The notes beneath the pieces were generated by a model, which ran no database searches, was not told the origin of the DNA, and was given only the letters and a program-made list of their open reading frames with translations. The translations under genes were made by a program, and so were the position numbers. Below are positions 40,005 through 48,666 of a stretch of 64,000 nucleotides of DNA, in pieces. Positions within the stretch are counted from its first letter, which is position 1, and every line of letters starts with the position of its first letter. The stretch comes from Naumannella halotolerans (lineage in GTDB: Bacteria > Actinomycetota > Actinomycetes > Propionibacteriales > Propionibacteriaceae), in the NCBI RefSeq assembly GCF_004364645.1, contig NZ_SOAW01000002.1, positions 186,001 through 250,000 of the forward strand, given 5' to 3'.

Positions 40005-41918
40005 TCACTCGTGCGATCGGGTGTTCGCAACTCCAGTGCTCGCCGCCCTGCTCTGCCTGCCGGGGATGAGGCGCGCGGAGTTGAGGATGAACGTCGTCTC
40101 GCTCCCGACATGGATGAGGGCTGCCACGACCGGGCTGAGCAGCCCGAATGCGGCGAGTCCGATGCCGATGAGATCGACGGCGATCGTGCCGATGAAGTTG
40201 AACATCACGATCCGCCGTGCCCGCTTCGCGACGAACAGTGTGTGGGCGAGGTCGTTCAGGTCTGAGCTGATCAGCACGACGTCGGCGCTCTCGCGGGCGA
40301 TGTCGGTGCCGGATCCCATGGCGATCCCGACGTGGGCGTGGGCAAGGGCGGGGGCATCGTTCACACCGTCACCGACCATGGCAAGCGTGTGTCCGGCTGC
40401 GCGTTCCGCGTCGATCGCGGCAAGCTTCTGCTCTGGCAACAGGCCGGCATGCACGTCATCAATGCCAAGTTCGGCGGCGATGGCCCGTGCGGTTGCTTCC
40501 TGATCTCCGGTGATGATGAGTGTGCGCAGCCCGCGGCGGTGCAGTTCTGCGACTGCAGCCTTCGCGGAGTCGCGGAGCGTGTCGGCCAAGAGGATCGTGC
40601 CCGCGTAGGTGCCGTCGATACTGACGTAGACGGCGGTGGCGATCCCTTGCTCCGGTGGTGTGTCGGGGGCATCAGTCACCAGTCGTCGGCTCCCCGCCGC
40701 GATGACTCTGCCTGCGACTGTTGCGGTCACGCCCAGGCCGGGCCGGTAGGTGAAGTCCTCGGCCGATTCCAGTGGCAGGGCCAGATGGTTGGCATGTGTG
40801 ATGATCGCTTGCCCGAGCGGATGCTCCGAATAGGCTTCGGCCGCAGCCGCGAGGGTCAACAACTCGTCCTCGGTCACGCCCGTTGCCGTGTGGATCCCGG
40901 TAACGGCCGGAGCGCCCATAGTGAGGGTGCCCGTCTTGTCGAACGCGACAGTATCCACGGTCGAGAGCGCTTCGAGATGCGCGCCGTCTTTCACGAACGC
41001 CCCCGACCGGGCGATCCGGGCGATCGCGGCGAGCACCGCCAGCGGCGTGCCCGCAACGATGCCGCACGCCCCGGCCACCACGACCACCGCGATCGCAGAG
41101 GTGATATCGCGGGTTACGAGGTAGGTGATGACCGCGCCGCCGAGCGCGAGGTACACCAGCCAGGAGGCGAGTTTATCTGCGAGGCGCTGCACGGGCGGTT
41201 CAGACTCCTGCGCCTGTCGCACTGCTTCCACGATGCGCCCATATGACGATGCTGCGCCGACTCGCTCGGCGCGGATTTCGACGGCACCGATCTGGTTGAT
41301 GGACCCCGCGAACACCTCGCTGCCGACCCCCACGTCCACGGGCAGCGACTCGCCGGTGATCCGCGACTGATCCACGGTCGTCTCGCCCATGACCACCACG
41401 CCATCAACCGGGATGCGTCCGCCCGGACCAACGACAACCACCTGCCCCGAGACGACGTTGGACAGCGGCACCGTCGCAATGTCTACGCCCTGCCGAACCT
41501 GCACGGTGTCGGGGAGGAACGTCATGAGGTCGGTCAGGGCGTCGCGCCCCCGATCCATGGTCAGGTCTTCGAGGATTTCGGCGGCGAGCACGAACGTGGT
41601 GATCAGCAGCGCCGTCACCCACTCACCGATCGCAGCGGCTGCGACGATGGCGATCAGCATGGACAGTTCCATGCTCATGCGCCGCGCACGCATGTCGTGC
41701 AGCGCTTCCATCAGGATCGGCCAGCATCCGACGATCAGCCCGATCATCGCGACGACGGGCACTTGCGGCCACGGCCAGGTTACGCCGAGCGCAACGGTGA
41801 GGGTGCAGGCTGCGACGAAAAGGGTGCGCGCCAGATCGCTACGGTCGATCCGTCGCCACAGGCTTGCCGCGCCAGCTGATGTCACCGCGTCCCGAGCACG
41901 AGCATCGGTGACACTCAT
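40005..41918 (-). CDS. P1B-like ATPase lacking the CPx proline
   Basis: A 637-residue P-type ATPase with DQSRITGESLPVDVG, the phosphorylation site FDKTGTLTMGAP and hinge GDGVNDAPALAHA. The transmembrane metal motif reads GACGIVAGTPLAV: the cysteine remains but the canonical proline after it is glycine. No HMA domain is present. The start overlaps the stop of the ArsR gene by 4 bases, so repressor and pump are co-translated. The regulator's metal-site residues suggest Zn/Cd/Co-type control rather than copper, but the substrate is unknown. Confidence 0.87.
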   Translation of the reverse strand: MSVTDARARDAVTSAGAASLWRRIDRSDLARTLFVAACTLTVALGVTWPWPQVPVVAMIGLIVGCWPILMEALHDMRARRMSMELSMLIAIVAAAAIGEWVTALLITTFVLAAEILEDLTMDRGRDALTDLMTFLPDTVQVRQGVDIATVPLSNVVSGQVVVVGPGGRIPVDGVVVMGETTVDQSRITGESLPVDVGVGSEVFAGSINQIGAVEIRAERVGAASSYGRIVEAVRQAQESEPPVQRLADKLASWLVYLALGGAVITYLVTRDITSAIAVVVVAGACGIVAGTPLAVLAAIARIARSGAFVKDGAHLEALSTVDTVAFDKTGTLTMGAPAVTGIHTATGVTEDELLTLAAAAEAYSEHPLGQAIITHANHLALPLESAEDFTYRPGLGVTATVAGRVIAAGSRRLVTDAPDTPPEQGIATAVYVSIDGTYAGTILLADTLRDSAKAAVAELHRRGLRTLIITGDQEATARAIAAELGIDDVHAGLLPEQKLAAIDAERAAGHTLAMVGDGVNDAPALAHAHVGIAMGSGTDIARESADVVLISSDLNDLAHTLFVAKRARRIVMFNFIGTIAVDLIGIGLAAFGLLSPVVAALIHVGSETTFILNSARLIPGRQSRAASTGVANTRSHE

Positions 41919-42301
41919 TCTGCTGCGCCGTTTGTCGTGCCCTGCGAAGCGACTGGGCCACGGTGGTGCGGCGGCAACCTCTCGACAACGTGCTCGGCCT
42001 GGAACACCGCGTGCGTGACCAGTTGGCGGGCATGCTCATCGATCAGGCTGTAGAACACGCGGGTGCCCTCCTGCCGAGCTTGCACGACCTTGCCCCACCG
42101 CAGCTTCGCGAGATGCTGCGACACCGTGGTCGGTGACTTTCCGACCCGCTCCGCCAGCTCGCCCACCGCGAGTTCACTGTCGCGCAGCGCCAGAATGATG
42201 AGGATCCGCGTCGCATCCGACAGCAGTGAGAACACCTCGGCAGCTAAATCGACGTACTGGCTCTCCACCCCAAAGCTGCATACCTTATTATCTTCACGCA
42301 T
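41915..42301 (-). CDS. ArsR/SmtB family metalloregulator
   Basis: A 128-residue winged-helix repressor. The recognition helix is KSPTTVSQHLAKLRWG; the C-terminal helix reads DEHARQLVTHAVFQAEH, an alpha-5-type site in which one expected His is Gln. One Cys near the N-terminus (residue 8) might contribute. The ATG at 42301 lies between the two arms of a long palindrome, and its stop overlaps the ATPase start. It probably represses its own operon and releases it on metal binding. Confidence 0.88.
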   Translation of the reverse strand: MREDNKVCSFGVESQYVDLAAEVFSLLSDATRILIILALRDSELAVGELAERVGKSPTTVSQHLAKLRWGKVVQARQEGTRVFYSLIDEHARQLVTHAVFQAEHVVERLPPHHRGPVASQGTTNGAAE

Positions 42302-42318
42302 AAGAAGATAGTAAGGTA
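42281..42318. promoter_or_regulatory. ArsR operator-like palindrome over the start codon
   Basis: TACCTTATTATCTTC (42281-42295) and GAAGATAGTAAGGTA (42304-42318) form an inverted repeat with one mismatch and an 8-base spacer. The spacer holds the ATG of the ArsR gene, so a repressor bound here would cover the start codon; transcripts may be leaderless. Confidence 0.8.
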
Positions 42319-42350
42319 CTTGCGGTACTTGCGGTACTTGCGGTACTTGT
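42315..42350. repeat. Four 9-bp tandem repeats upstream of the ArsR gene
   Basis: GGTACTTGC occurs four times in a row (the last ends in T). It begins in the right arm of the operator palindrome and extends into the promoter region. Confidence 0.9.
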
Positions 42351-42379
42351 CGGTATACCACAGCGCTGTCAAACCATTG

Positions 42380-43591
42380 CTACAGCAGGCCCATGAGGAT
42401 GCCGCCAGCGGCGCCGACGAGCACCACGACCCACGGGGGTAGTTTCCAAGAGATGAGGAGCACGAAGCAGATCACGGCGAGGGTGAATGGGCCGGGTCCG
42501 GTGATTGCTGTGGTGAATACGGGTGAATAGAGGGCGGCGGCGAGGATTCCGACGACGGCGGCGTTTGCGCCGCGCATGACCGCTTGCGCCCATGCGCGGC
42601 GGCGGAAGGTGTTCCAGAACGGCAAGACTCCGAGCAGGAGCAAGAAGCCGGGCAGGAACACGGCGATCAGTGTAATCAGCGCGCCCCAGATCCCACCGGG
42701 ACCGGTGTCAGAGATCGCGCCAAGGTATCCGGCGAAGGTGAACAACGGGCCGGGGACGGCTTGGGCTGCCCCGTATCCGGCGAGGAACTGAGCGTTCGTC
42801 ACCCAGCCTGGGTCGACCACGCCGGCCTGCAGCAGCGGAAGCACGACGTGTCCGCCGCCGAACACGAGCGCGCCGGCCCGATAGACCGCGTCGAACAAAG
42901 CCACCCCGCCGATGCCTGTCGCTGAAGCGAGGGCTGGGCCGCCGACCAACAGGAGAAAGAACACGGCGAGACTGGTGATGCCGACAGCACGTCGCACGGG
43001 GAAGTGGAGCATGTCTGGCCGCTGTTCCTCGACAGCCATGCGGCAGAAGATCAGTCCGCCAATCGCGCCGATCAGGATCGCAACGATCTGACCCACCGAC
43101 CCCACCAGCAGCATCGCGGTAGCGAGCGCGACCACAGCGATCCCGGCGCGAGGGCGATCGGGGGTAAGAGTTCGAGTCATTCCCCAGACGGCTTGGGCGA
43201 CGATCGCGACCGCGACGATCTTCAATCCCGTGAGCAGTCCGTCACCGATCGGACCGGAAATCCACGCTGCCCCATAGGCGAATGCGACCATCAACACCGC
43301 GGACGGCAAGGTGAATCCTACGAACGCCGCAACCGCACCCCAACCGCCTGCGCGGAGCAGACCCACGCCGAAGCCAACCTGGCTAGACGCGGGGCCGGGC
43401 AGGAACTGTGACAGTGCGACCAGATCTGCATACTCGCGGTCGCCCATCCACTTGCGGCGTTCGACGAACTCGGTGCGGAAATAGCCGAGGTGCGCGACGG
43501 GCCCTCCGAACGAGGTGGTCCCGAGCTTCAGGAACACCCGGAACACTTCCCACACCGTGCTGCGAGCGGTGGCCGTCGAGGCCTGTGTCAT
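42380..43591 (-). CDS. chrA: Chromate transporter ChrA
   Basis: A 403-residue CHR-family protein that exports chromate. Both halves of the duplicated family are present: the first has KLGTTSFGGPVAHLGYFRTEFVERRKW and ALSQFLPGPASSQVG; the second repeats the plan with FGGGHVVLPLLQ and AAQAVPGPLFTFAGYLG. About ten hydrophobic segments are seen. No ChrB regulator is beside it. It is divergent from the arsR-arsC fusion, so the 67-bp gap must hold both promoters and an ars operator. Confidence 0.94.
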   Translation of the reverse strand: MTQASTATARSTVWEVFRVFLKLGTTSFGGPVAHLGYFRTEFVERRKWMGDREYADLVALSQFLPGPASSQVGFGVGLLRAGGWGAVAAFVGFTLPSAVLMVAFAYGAAWISGPIGDGLLTGLKIVAVAIVAQAVWGMTRTLTPDRPRAGIAVVALATAMLLVGSVGQIVAILIGAIGGLIFCRMAVEEQRPDMLHFPVRRAVGITSLAVFFLLLVGGPALASATGIGGVALFDAVYRAGALVFGGGHVVLPLLQAGVVDPGWVTNAQFLAGYGAAQAVPGPLFTFAGYLGAISDTGPGGIWGALITLIAVFLPGFLLLLGVLPFWNTFRRRAWAQAVMRGANAAVVGILAAALYSPVFTTAITGPGPFTLAVICFVLLISWKLPPWVVVLVGAAGGILMGLL

Positions 43592-43643
43592 GATTGCTCC
43601 TGTTCCCCACGGATGGTCTGGCGGACGGCCACACCTCGTTCAA

Positions 43644-43661
43644 GATAGATTATGGTCTATG
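43644..43661. promoter_or_regulatory. ars operator 1
   Basis: GATAGATTATGGTCTATG contains inverted arms ATAGA/TCTAT; it overlaps the ATG (43659) of the ArsR-reductase gene and shares nearly all bases with a second site at 44555. Confidence 0.75.
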
Positions 43662-44552
43662 GATTCGATGGTGGAGATACCTACGTTGGCGGTGCTTGCT
43701 GATCCCACCCGTGCCCGGATCGTCCAGCTGATCCGCGACGCCGAGGGTGAGCGGGCCATGGTGAGCCGCCTCGCCGAGCAGCTCGGGTTGCGGCAACCTA
43801 CGGTCAGCCATCACATGGCGGCGCTGCGCGCTGAAGGTCTCGTGGTCCGCGAACCCGAGGGGCGCCGGGTCTGGTACTCGATCAACCCCGACAAAGCTGA
43901 CCACGTCACCGCCCTCCTCGGCGCCCCCGCCATCGGCGGCGAGGAGCCGGATTGGGAGCGGGTCATAGACGACCTCGCCGCGCGCTACAAAGGCTCCTTC
44001 AATCGCGAGACAATCGCACGCTACCTGACCGACTCCCGCGACCTGCTAACAGCCCGCGGTGACGCGCCGCTACTGGCCTCACGCGCTGCGGCATTCACCG
44101 CATCCCGCCTCGACGACGTTCGCCGCACCGAGGTTCAGTCGGGGTGGCCGCCGTCGGTGCTGTTCGTGTGCGTCCAGAATGCAGGCCGCTCGCAGCTTGC
44201 CGCCGGCATCCTGCGCCAACTCGCCGGCGACACAGTCATCGTCCGCTCCGCCGGATCCGCGCCCGCGGCCGAGGTCCGCTCAGCGATCGTGACCGCGCTC
44301 GACGAGATTGGCGTCAGCATCGGCGGAGAGTTCCCCAAGCCCCTGACCGACGAGGCCGTGAAGGCTGCGGATGTCGTGGTCACGATGGGCTGCGGCGACG
44401 CCTGCCCGGTTTATCCCGGCCGCCGATACCTGGACTGGGACCTTGCCGACCCAGTCGGCAAGCCGCTGAGCGTCATTCGAAAGATCCGCGACGACATTGA
44501 CCTGCGAGTCCGCGCGCTGCTCTCCGAACTGACCGGCGACCCACTTTCCTGA
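43659..44552 (+). CDS. ArsR repressor fused to arsenate reductase
   Basis: A 297-residue fusion. Residues 1-90 are an ArsR winged helix (QLGLRQPTVSHHMAALRAEG); residues 97-155 are a three-helix bundle (VIDDLAARYKGSFNRETIAR) also seen at the start of the third reductase in this operon; residues 166-297 are a low-molecular-weight phosphatase-like arsenate reductase with the CX5R loop CVQNAGR (Cys171) and a redox pair in GCGDACP (Cys245 and Cys249). The ArsR part has no cysteine, so arsenite sensing cannot use the usual Cys site in that domain. ATG 43659 sits in the operator. Confidence 0.9.
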   Translation: MDSMVEIPTLAVLADPTRARIVQLIRDAEGERAMVSRLAEQLGLRQPTVSHHMAALRAEGLVVREPEGRRVWYSINPDKADHVTALLGAPAIGGEEPDWERVIDDLAARYKGSFNRETIARYLTDSRDLLTARGDAPLLASRAAAFTASRLDDVRRTEVQSGWPPSVLFVCVQNAGRSQLAAGILRQLAGDTVIVRSAGSAPAAEVRSAIVTALDEIGVSIGGEFPKPLTDEAVKAADVVVTMGCGDACPVYPGRRYLDWDLADPVGKPLSVIRKIRDDIDLRVRALLSELTGDPLS

Positions 44553-44554
44553 TA

Positions 44555-44572
44555 CATAGATAATGGTCTATG
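44555..44572. promoter_or_regulatory. ars operator 2
   Basis: CATAGATAATGGTCTATG has perfect 6-bp inverted arms CATAGA/TCTATG. It differs from operator 1 by two bases and lies just before the second arsC, giving that gene its own control point. Confidence 0.8.
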
Positions 44573-44600
44573 CTTTCTGGTGAAAGAAAGAGAGGCCGTG

Positions 44601-45017
44601 ATGAGTGAGAAACCCACCGTCCTGTTCGTCTGCGTTCACAATGCCGGTAGGTCGCAGATGGCCGCAGGTTACTTGCAGCATCTTGCTGGCGATCGAGTCG
44701 AGGTGCTTTCGGCCGGGTCCGAACCGAAGGACCAAATCAATCCGGTCGCGGTCGACGTGATGGCTGAGGAGGGCATCGATATCGCCAGCAACGACCCGAA
44801 GCTCCTGACCGTCGACACGGTCCGCGAGTCGGACGTGGTGATCACGATGGGCTGCGGGGATGCATGCCCGATCTTCCCCGGGAAGCGCTATGAGGACTGG
44901 CAGCTCGACGACCCCGCGGGCCAGAGCATCGACGCGGTCCGGTCGATCCGGGACGAGATCCGCTCCCGCGTCGAGACGCTGATCGCCGAGCTCCTCCCCA
45001 CCTGGCGGCCAGCATGA
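44601..45017 (+). CDS. arsC: Arsenate reductase, low-molecular-weight phosphatase type
   Basis: A 138-residue cytoplasmic enzyme reducing arsenate to arsenite. The CX5R loop is CVHNAGRSQMAAG and the relay cysteines are in GCGDACPIFPGKRY, as in thioredoxin- or mycothiol-linked ArsC. I prefer ATG 44601 after GAGAGG; GTG 44580 would add seven residues. It is flanked by two other genes with the same catalytic domain. Its stop overlaps the next start (ATGA). Confidence 0.93.
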   Translation: MSEKPTVLFVCVHNAGRSQMAAGYLQHLAGDRVEVLSAGSEPKDQINPVAVDVMAEEGIDIASNDPKLLTVDTVRESDVVITMGCGDACPIFPGKRYEDWQLDDPAGQSIDAVRSIRDEIRSRVETLIAELLPTWRPA

Positions 45018-45676
45018 ACGCGCCGCGCGGCCAGGACGGGCTACTCTCCCCAGACTCGGTGCTGCACCGTGCCGCCGAACGACTCGCACGGCAGTTCGGC
45101 GGGATGGTCAGCGAAGAGACCGCCGAAAGGGGCGTGTTCGAGTCCTACACCGGGCTGGCCCGCACCGCCGCGGTCAACACTCATCTGCCGACGGTGGGGG
45201 AAAAGTTCGCCCACGACCGGCTGGTCGCCCTCGCGCAATCGCGCGGGCTGATTGGCAAGCCGGTGCCGGAGATCCTCTACGTCTGCGTCCAGAACTCCGG
45301 CCGGTCGCAGATGGCCGCCGCCATCACGAGGCATCTCGCCGGCGACCGCGTCCACGTCCGCTCCGCCGGCTCGCAGCCTGCCGCGGGTGTGCTGCCGGGT
45401 GTTGTGGCTGTGCTTGAGGAAGCCGGGATTCACCTTGCCGACGAGTTCCCCAAGCCGCTCACCGATGACGTTGTCCGCGCCGCAGACGCGGTCGTGACGA
45501 TGGGCTGCGGGGACGCCTGCCCGCTCTATCCGGGCAAGCGCTACCTCGACTGGGATCTGAACGACCCGTCCGACCTTGACTTGGACGGGCTCCGCGCGGT
45601 CCGCGACGAAATCCAGCAGCACGTCGAGCAGCTGCTCACTGAGCTCGCCCCTGGTCTCGCGGCACCCCGGTCGTGA
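45014..45676 (+). CDS. Arsenate reductase with N-terminal three-helix bundle
   Basis: A 220-residue protein: residues 15-80 are a three-helix bundle (RAAERLARQFGGMVSEETAE) and residues 86-215 a reductase domain with CVQNSGRSQMAAA and GCGDACPLYPGKRY. The bundle resembles the linker in the ArsR fusion upstream, so the two may dimerise through it or derive from each other. All catalytic cysteines are present. The stop overlaps the start of the channel gene (GTGA). Confidence 0.9.
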   Translation: MNAPRGQDGLLSPDSVLHRAAERLARQFGGMVSEETAERGVFESYTGLARTAAVNTHLPTVGEKFAHDRLVALAQSRGLIGKPVPEILYVCVQNSGRSQMAAAITRHLAGDRVHVRSAGSQPAAGVLPGVVAVLEEAGIHLADEFPKPLTDDVVRAADAVVTMGCGDACPLYPGKRYLDWDLNDPSDLDLDGLRAVRDEIQQHVEQLLTELAPGLAAPRS

Positions 45677-46422
45677 CCGGGGTCTGGCGGCGCGGCTTCG
45701 CAGAGTTTCTCGGCACGGGGCTGCTGGTCACCGTTGTGGTCGGTTCCGGAATCGCCGCGCAACGACTCTCCGCCGACACTGGCCTGCAGCTGCTGGAGAA
45801 CTCGATCGCCACCGCGCTCGGCCTCGGCGTCCTGATCGTGTTGCTCGCTCCGGTCTCCGGCGCGCACTTCAACCCCGTCGTCTCCCTCGCGGACGCCCTC
45901 CTCGGCCGCCGTTCAGCCACCGGGCTCTCGGCGCGAGAGCTCGTCATCTACCTGCCGGCGCAAATCGCAGGCGGGATTGGCGGCGCGGTATTGGCGAACG
46001 CGATGTTCGCTACTCCGACCGCGATTTCCACCACTGATCGCGCCGCCCCTGCGACGATCCTCGCCGAGGTCGTCGCCACCGCGGGTCTTGTGCTCCTGAT
46101 CATGGGCCTCATCCGCACCGGTCGGCCCGCACCAGTAATCGCGGCGGCGGTCGGCTCTTACATCGGCGCCGCGTACTGGTTCACCAGCTCCACCTCGTTC
46201 GCCAACCCTGCCGTCACCATTGGCCGAGTCTTCACTGACACCTTCGCTGGCATCGCCCCCAACTCGGTGCTGCCGTTCCTCACCGCACAGCTCGCCGGCG
46301 CCGGCCTCGCGATCGCACTCACCCTCGCGCTGTTCCCTCACCCGGGGCACAGTTGGCCACCCGGAGCGAAGCCGAGGAACGTGACTCGTAGAAATCAGGC
46401 CTACCGCTCAGGCTCCTGCTAG
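45673..46422 (+). CDS. Aquaporin-like (MIP) channel, AqpS type
   Basis: A 249-residue membrane channel with six hydrophobic segments. The second pore motif is the canonical NPAVTIGRVFTDTF; the first reads HFNPVVSL, with NPV in place of NPA. Aquaglyceroporins in ars operons (AqpS) let arsenite leave down its gradient after reduction; that role is inferred from context and the absence of ArsB or Acr3 here. GTG 45673 overlaps the reductase stop. Confidence 0.87.
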   Translation: MTGVWRRGFAEFLGTGLLVTVVVGSGIAAQRLSADTGLQLLENSIATALGLGVLIVLLAPVSGAHFNPVVSLADALLGRRSATGLSARELVIYLPAQIAGGIGGAVLANAMFATPTAISTTDRAAPATILAEVVATAGLVLLIMGLIRTGRPAPVIAAAVGSYIGAAYWFTSSTSFANPAVTIGRVFTDTFAGIAPNSVLPFLTAQLAGAGLAIALTLALFPHPGHSWPPGAKPRNVTRRNQAYRSGSC

Positions 46423-46437
46423 CTTGCACCCGGCAGG

Positions 46438-48618
46438 TTATCGGCTGAGGATGCGTCGGGCTGTCGTTCCGGGATCAAGGTCCAGTTTTCGCAGGAGTTG
46501 TGCGTTGAGGGCGACGACGATGGTGGACAGCGACATGAGGATCGCTCCGACGGACATCGGGAGTACGAATCCGATCGGGGCGAGGACACCGGCCGCGAGT
46601 GGTACGGCAAGGAGGTTGTAGCCCGCTGCCCACCAGAGGTTCTGTTTCATCTTGCGGTAGGCGGCTCGCGACAGTTCGATGACGGAGAGCACCGAACGGG
46701 GGTCGTCGCTGGCGAGGATGACGCCGGCTGAGGCGATGGCGACGTCGGTTCCGGCGCCGATGGCGAGGCCGACATCGGCTTGGGCGAGTGCGGGGGCGTC
46801 GTTGACGCCGTCGCCGACCATCGCGACGGATCGTCCTTCAGACTGCAGTTCGTGGACCTTCGCGGCTTTGTCCTCCGGTCGTACGCCGGCGAAGACGCGG
46901 TCGATGCCGAGGTCCTGCGCGACAGCGTTCGCGACCGCTTCGGCATCGCCGGTGATCATCACCACCTGCACATTGAGCGCGTGCAATGCTTCGATGGCCT
47001 CACGGGATTCGGGGCGGACCTCGTCGGCCAGTTTCAGTGCACCGATCACCGCACCATCCTGAATAACGTGCAAGATGATTGCGCCGTCGGTGCGCCATTG
47101 GTCAGCGATGGGGAGTTCTTCGGCGTTCTCTTCGGTGAGCAGGTGCGGGCCGCCCACCCGGATGGTGGCGCGTTCGACGACGGCGGTGACGCCGACGGCA
47201 GGGGAAGATCTGAACGCGGCACTGGGTGGCACAGTGAGGTGCCGGTCTGCGGCGGCGCGCACGATGGCCTTTGCGAGCGGGTGTTCGCTGTCTGCTTCGG
47301 CCGCAGCGGCAAGTGTGAGGACGCGGTTCGGGTCTGTGCCGTCTGCGGCGAATACCGCGGAGACGACCGGTTCACCCTTGGTCAGTGTGCCCGTCTTGTC
47401 GAACAGGATGGTGTCGACGGTGCGCATGCTCTCCAGTGCGAGTCGATCCTTGATGAGCACGCCGCCGCGTGCGGCACGTTCGGTGGCGATCGACACCACC
47501 AGCGGGATCGCCAACCCGAGTGCGTGCGGGCAGGCAATCACGAGCACGGTGATTGCCCGGATGACTGCAGCATCGGGAAGGCCGACGAGAGTCCACACGA
47601 TCGCGGTGACCGCGGCAGCGGCCAGTGCGAACCAGAACAGCCATCCGGCGGCCCTGTCGGCCAGGCGCTGGGCGCGGGACGAGGAGTTCTGCGCTTCCGT
47701 GACGAGTCGCTGGATGCCCGCCAGGGTGGTGTTGTCCCCGACGGCGGTGATCTCGATGCGCAGCCCCGAGTCGGTCGCCACGGTGCCGGCAGTGACATGG
47801 TCGCCGGTTTCGCGCTCCACAGTGCGGGATTCCCCGGTGACCATGGACTCGTCCATCGAAGCGCGGCCATCGATGATCCGTCCGTCCGCGGGGACCGTAC
47901 CACCCGGCCGCACGATCACGACGTCGCCGACGCGAAGATCGGACGGCGCGACAAGGACCACGCCGTCTCCGTCAACGCGTTCTGCCTCGTCCGGGAGGAG
48001 CGCGGCGAGCGAATCGAGCGCGGACGTCGTCTGCGCCAGTGAGCGCATCTCGATCCAGTGGCCCAACAGCATGATGACCACGAGCAGGGCCAGTTCCCAC
48101 CAGAAGTCGAGTTCGTGATGCAGCAGCCCCAGAGTCGCGCCCCAGGATGCGACGAAAGCGACTGTGATCGCCAGGCCGATCAGCAGCATCATCCCGGGCT
48201 TGCGGGCACGGATCTCATCGACTGCACCAACCAGGAATGGCCGGCCACCCCAGACGTAGATGACGGTGCCGAGGATCGGTGAGACCCAGCTCAACCCCGG
48301 GACATCAGGGAGTGTGTACCCGACGATCGACGCGAACATTCCCGACAGTGCGACCACGGGTACCGCAAGGACGAGCATGATCCAAAACAGCCGACGGAAC
48401 TGCCCGACATGATCACCATGCCCTGCGTGACCACCGTGTCCTGCGTGATCGTCGTGGGCGGCGTGGGCATCCTGCCCAGCGTGGTCACTGTGCTCGGCGT
48501 CGGCATGGTGTGTGGCGTGGTCGCCGTGCGCCATGTGGTCGTGCGTTGTGTGGACAGGGCCTGCGTGTTCGTGCTGCGTATGCGGTTGGCGCGAGCTGTG
48601 GTCGTGCGGGGTGGTCAT
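46438..48618 (-). CDS. CopB-type copper-exporting P-type ATPase
   Basis: A 726-residue P1B ATPase. The first 75 residues are extremely His/Asp-rich (HDDHAGHGGHAGHGDH). The membrane motif is CPH (VIACPHALGLAIPLV), the mark of the P1B-3/CopB group. The actuator motif MDESMVTGESRTV, phosphorylation site FDKTGTLTKGE and hinge GDGVNDAPALAQADVG are intact. ATG 48618 after GAAGGGAAAC is preferred; the longer frame would cross the palindrome at 48667-48728. Copper or silver export is likely, with CueP and DUF305 genes upstream on the same strand. Confidence 0.93.
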   Translation of the reverse strand: MTTPHDHSSRQPHTQHEHAGPVHTTHDHMAHGDHATHHADAEHSDHAGQDAHAAHDDHAGHGGHAGHGDHVGQFRRLFWIMLVLAVPVVALSGMFASIVGYTLPDVPGLSWVSPILGTVIYVWGGRPFLVGAVDEIRARKPGMMLLIGLAITVAFVASWGATLGLLHHELDFWWELALLVVIMLLGHWIEMRSLAQTTSALDSLAALLPDEAERVDGDGVVLVAPSDLRVGDVVIVRPGGTVPADGRIIDGRASMDESMVTGESRTVERETGDHVTAGTVATDSGLRIEITAVGDNTTLAGIQRLVTEAQNSSSRAQRLADRAAGWLFWFALAAAAVTAIVWTLVGLPDAAVIRAITVLVIACPHALGLAIPLVVSIATERAARGGVLIKDRLALESMRTVDTILFDKTGTLTKGEPVVSAVFAADGTDPNRVLTLAAAAEADSEHPLAKAIVRAAADRHLTVPPSAAFRSSPAVGVTAVVERATIRVGGPHLLTEENAEELPIADQWRTDGAIILHVIQDGAVIGALKLADEVRPESREAIEALHALNVQVVMITGDAEAVANAVAQDLGIDRVFAGVRPEDKAAKVHELQSEGRSVAMVGDGVNDAPALAQADVGLAIGAGTDVAIASAGVILASDDPRSVLSVIELSRAAYRKMKQNLWWAAGYNLLAVPLAAGVLAPIGFVLPMSVGAILMSLSTIVVALNAQLLRKLDLDPGTTARRILSR

Positions 48619-48666
48619 CGACGTTTCCCTTCGGCGTTGGTGGCTCGTGGATGAATCGAGGAAATT

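Noticed and set aside
45130-45150. GTTCGAGTCC in an arsenate reductase gene as a possible second tRNA-Ala attachment site.
   Set aside because: The match is only about ten bases and lies inside conserved coding sequence.
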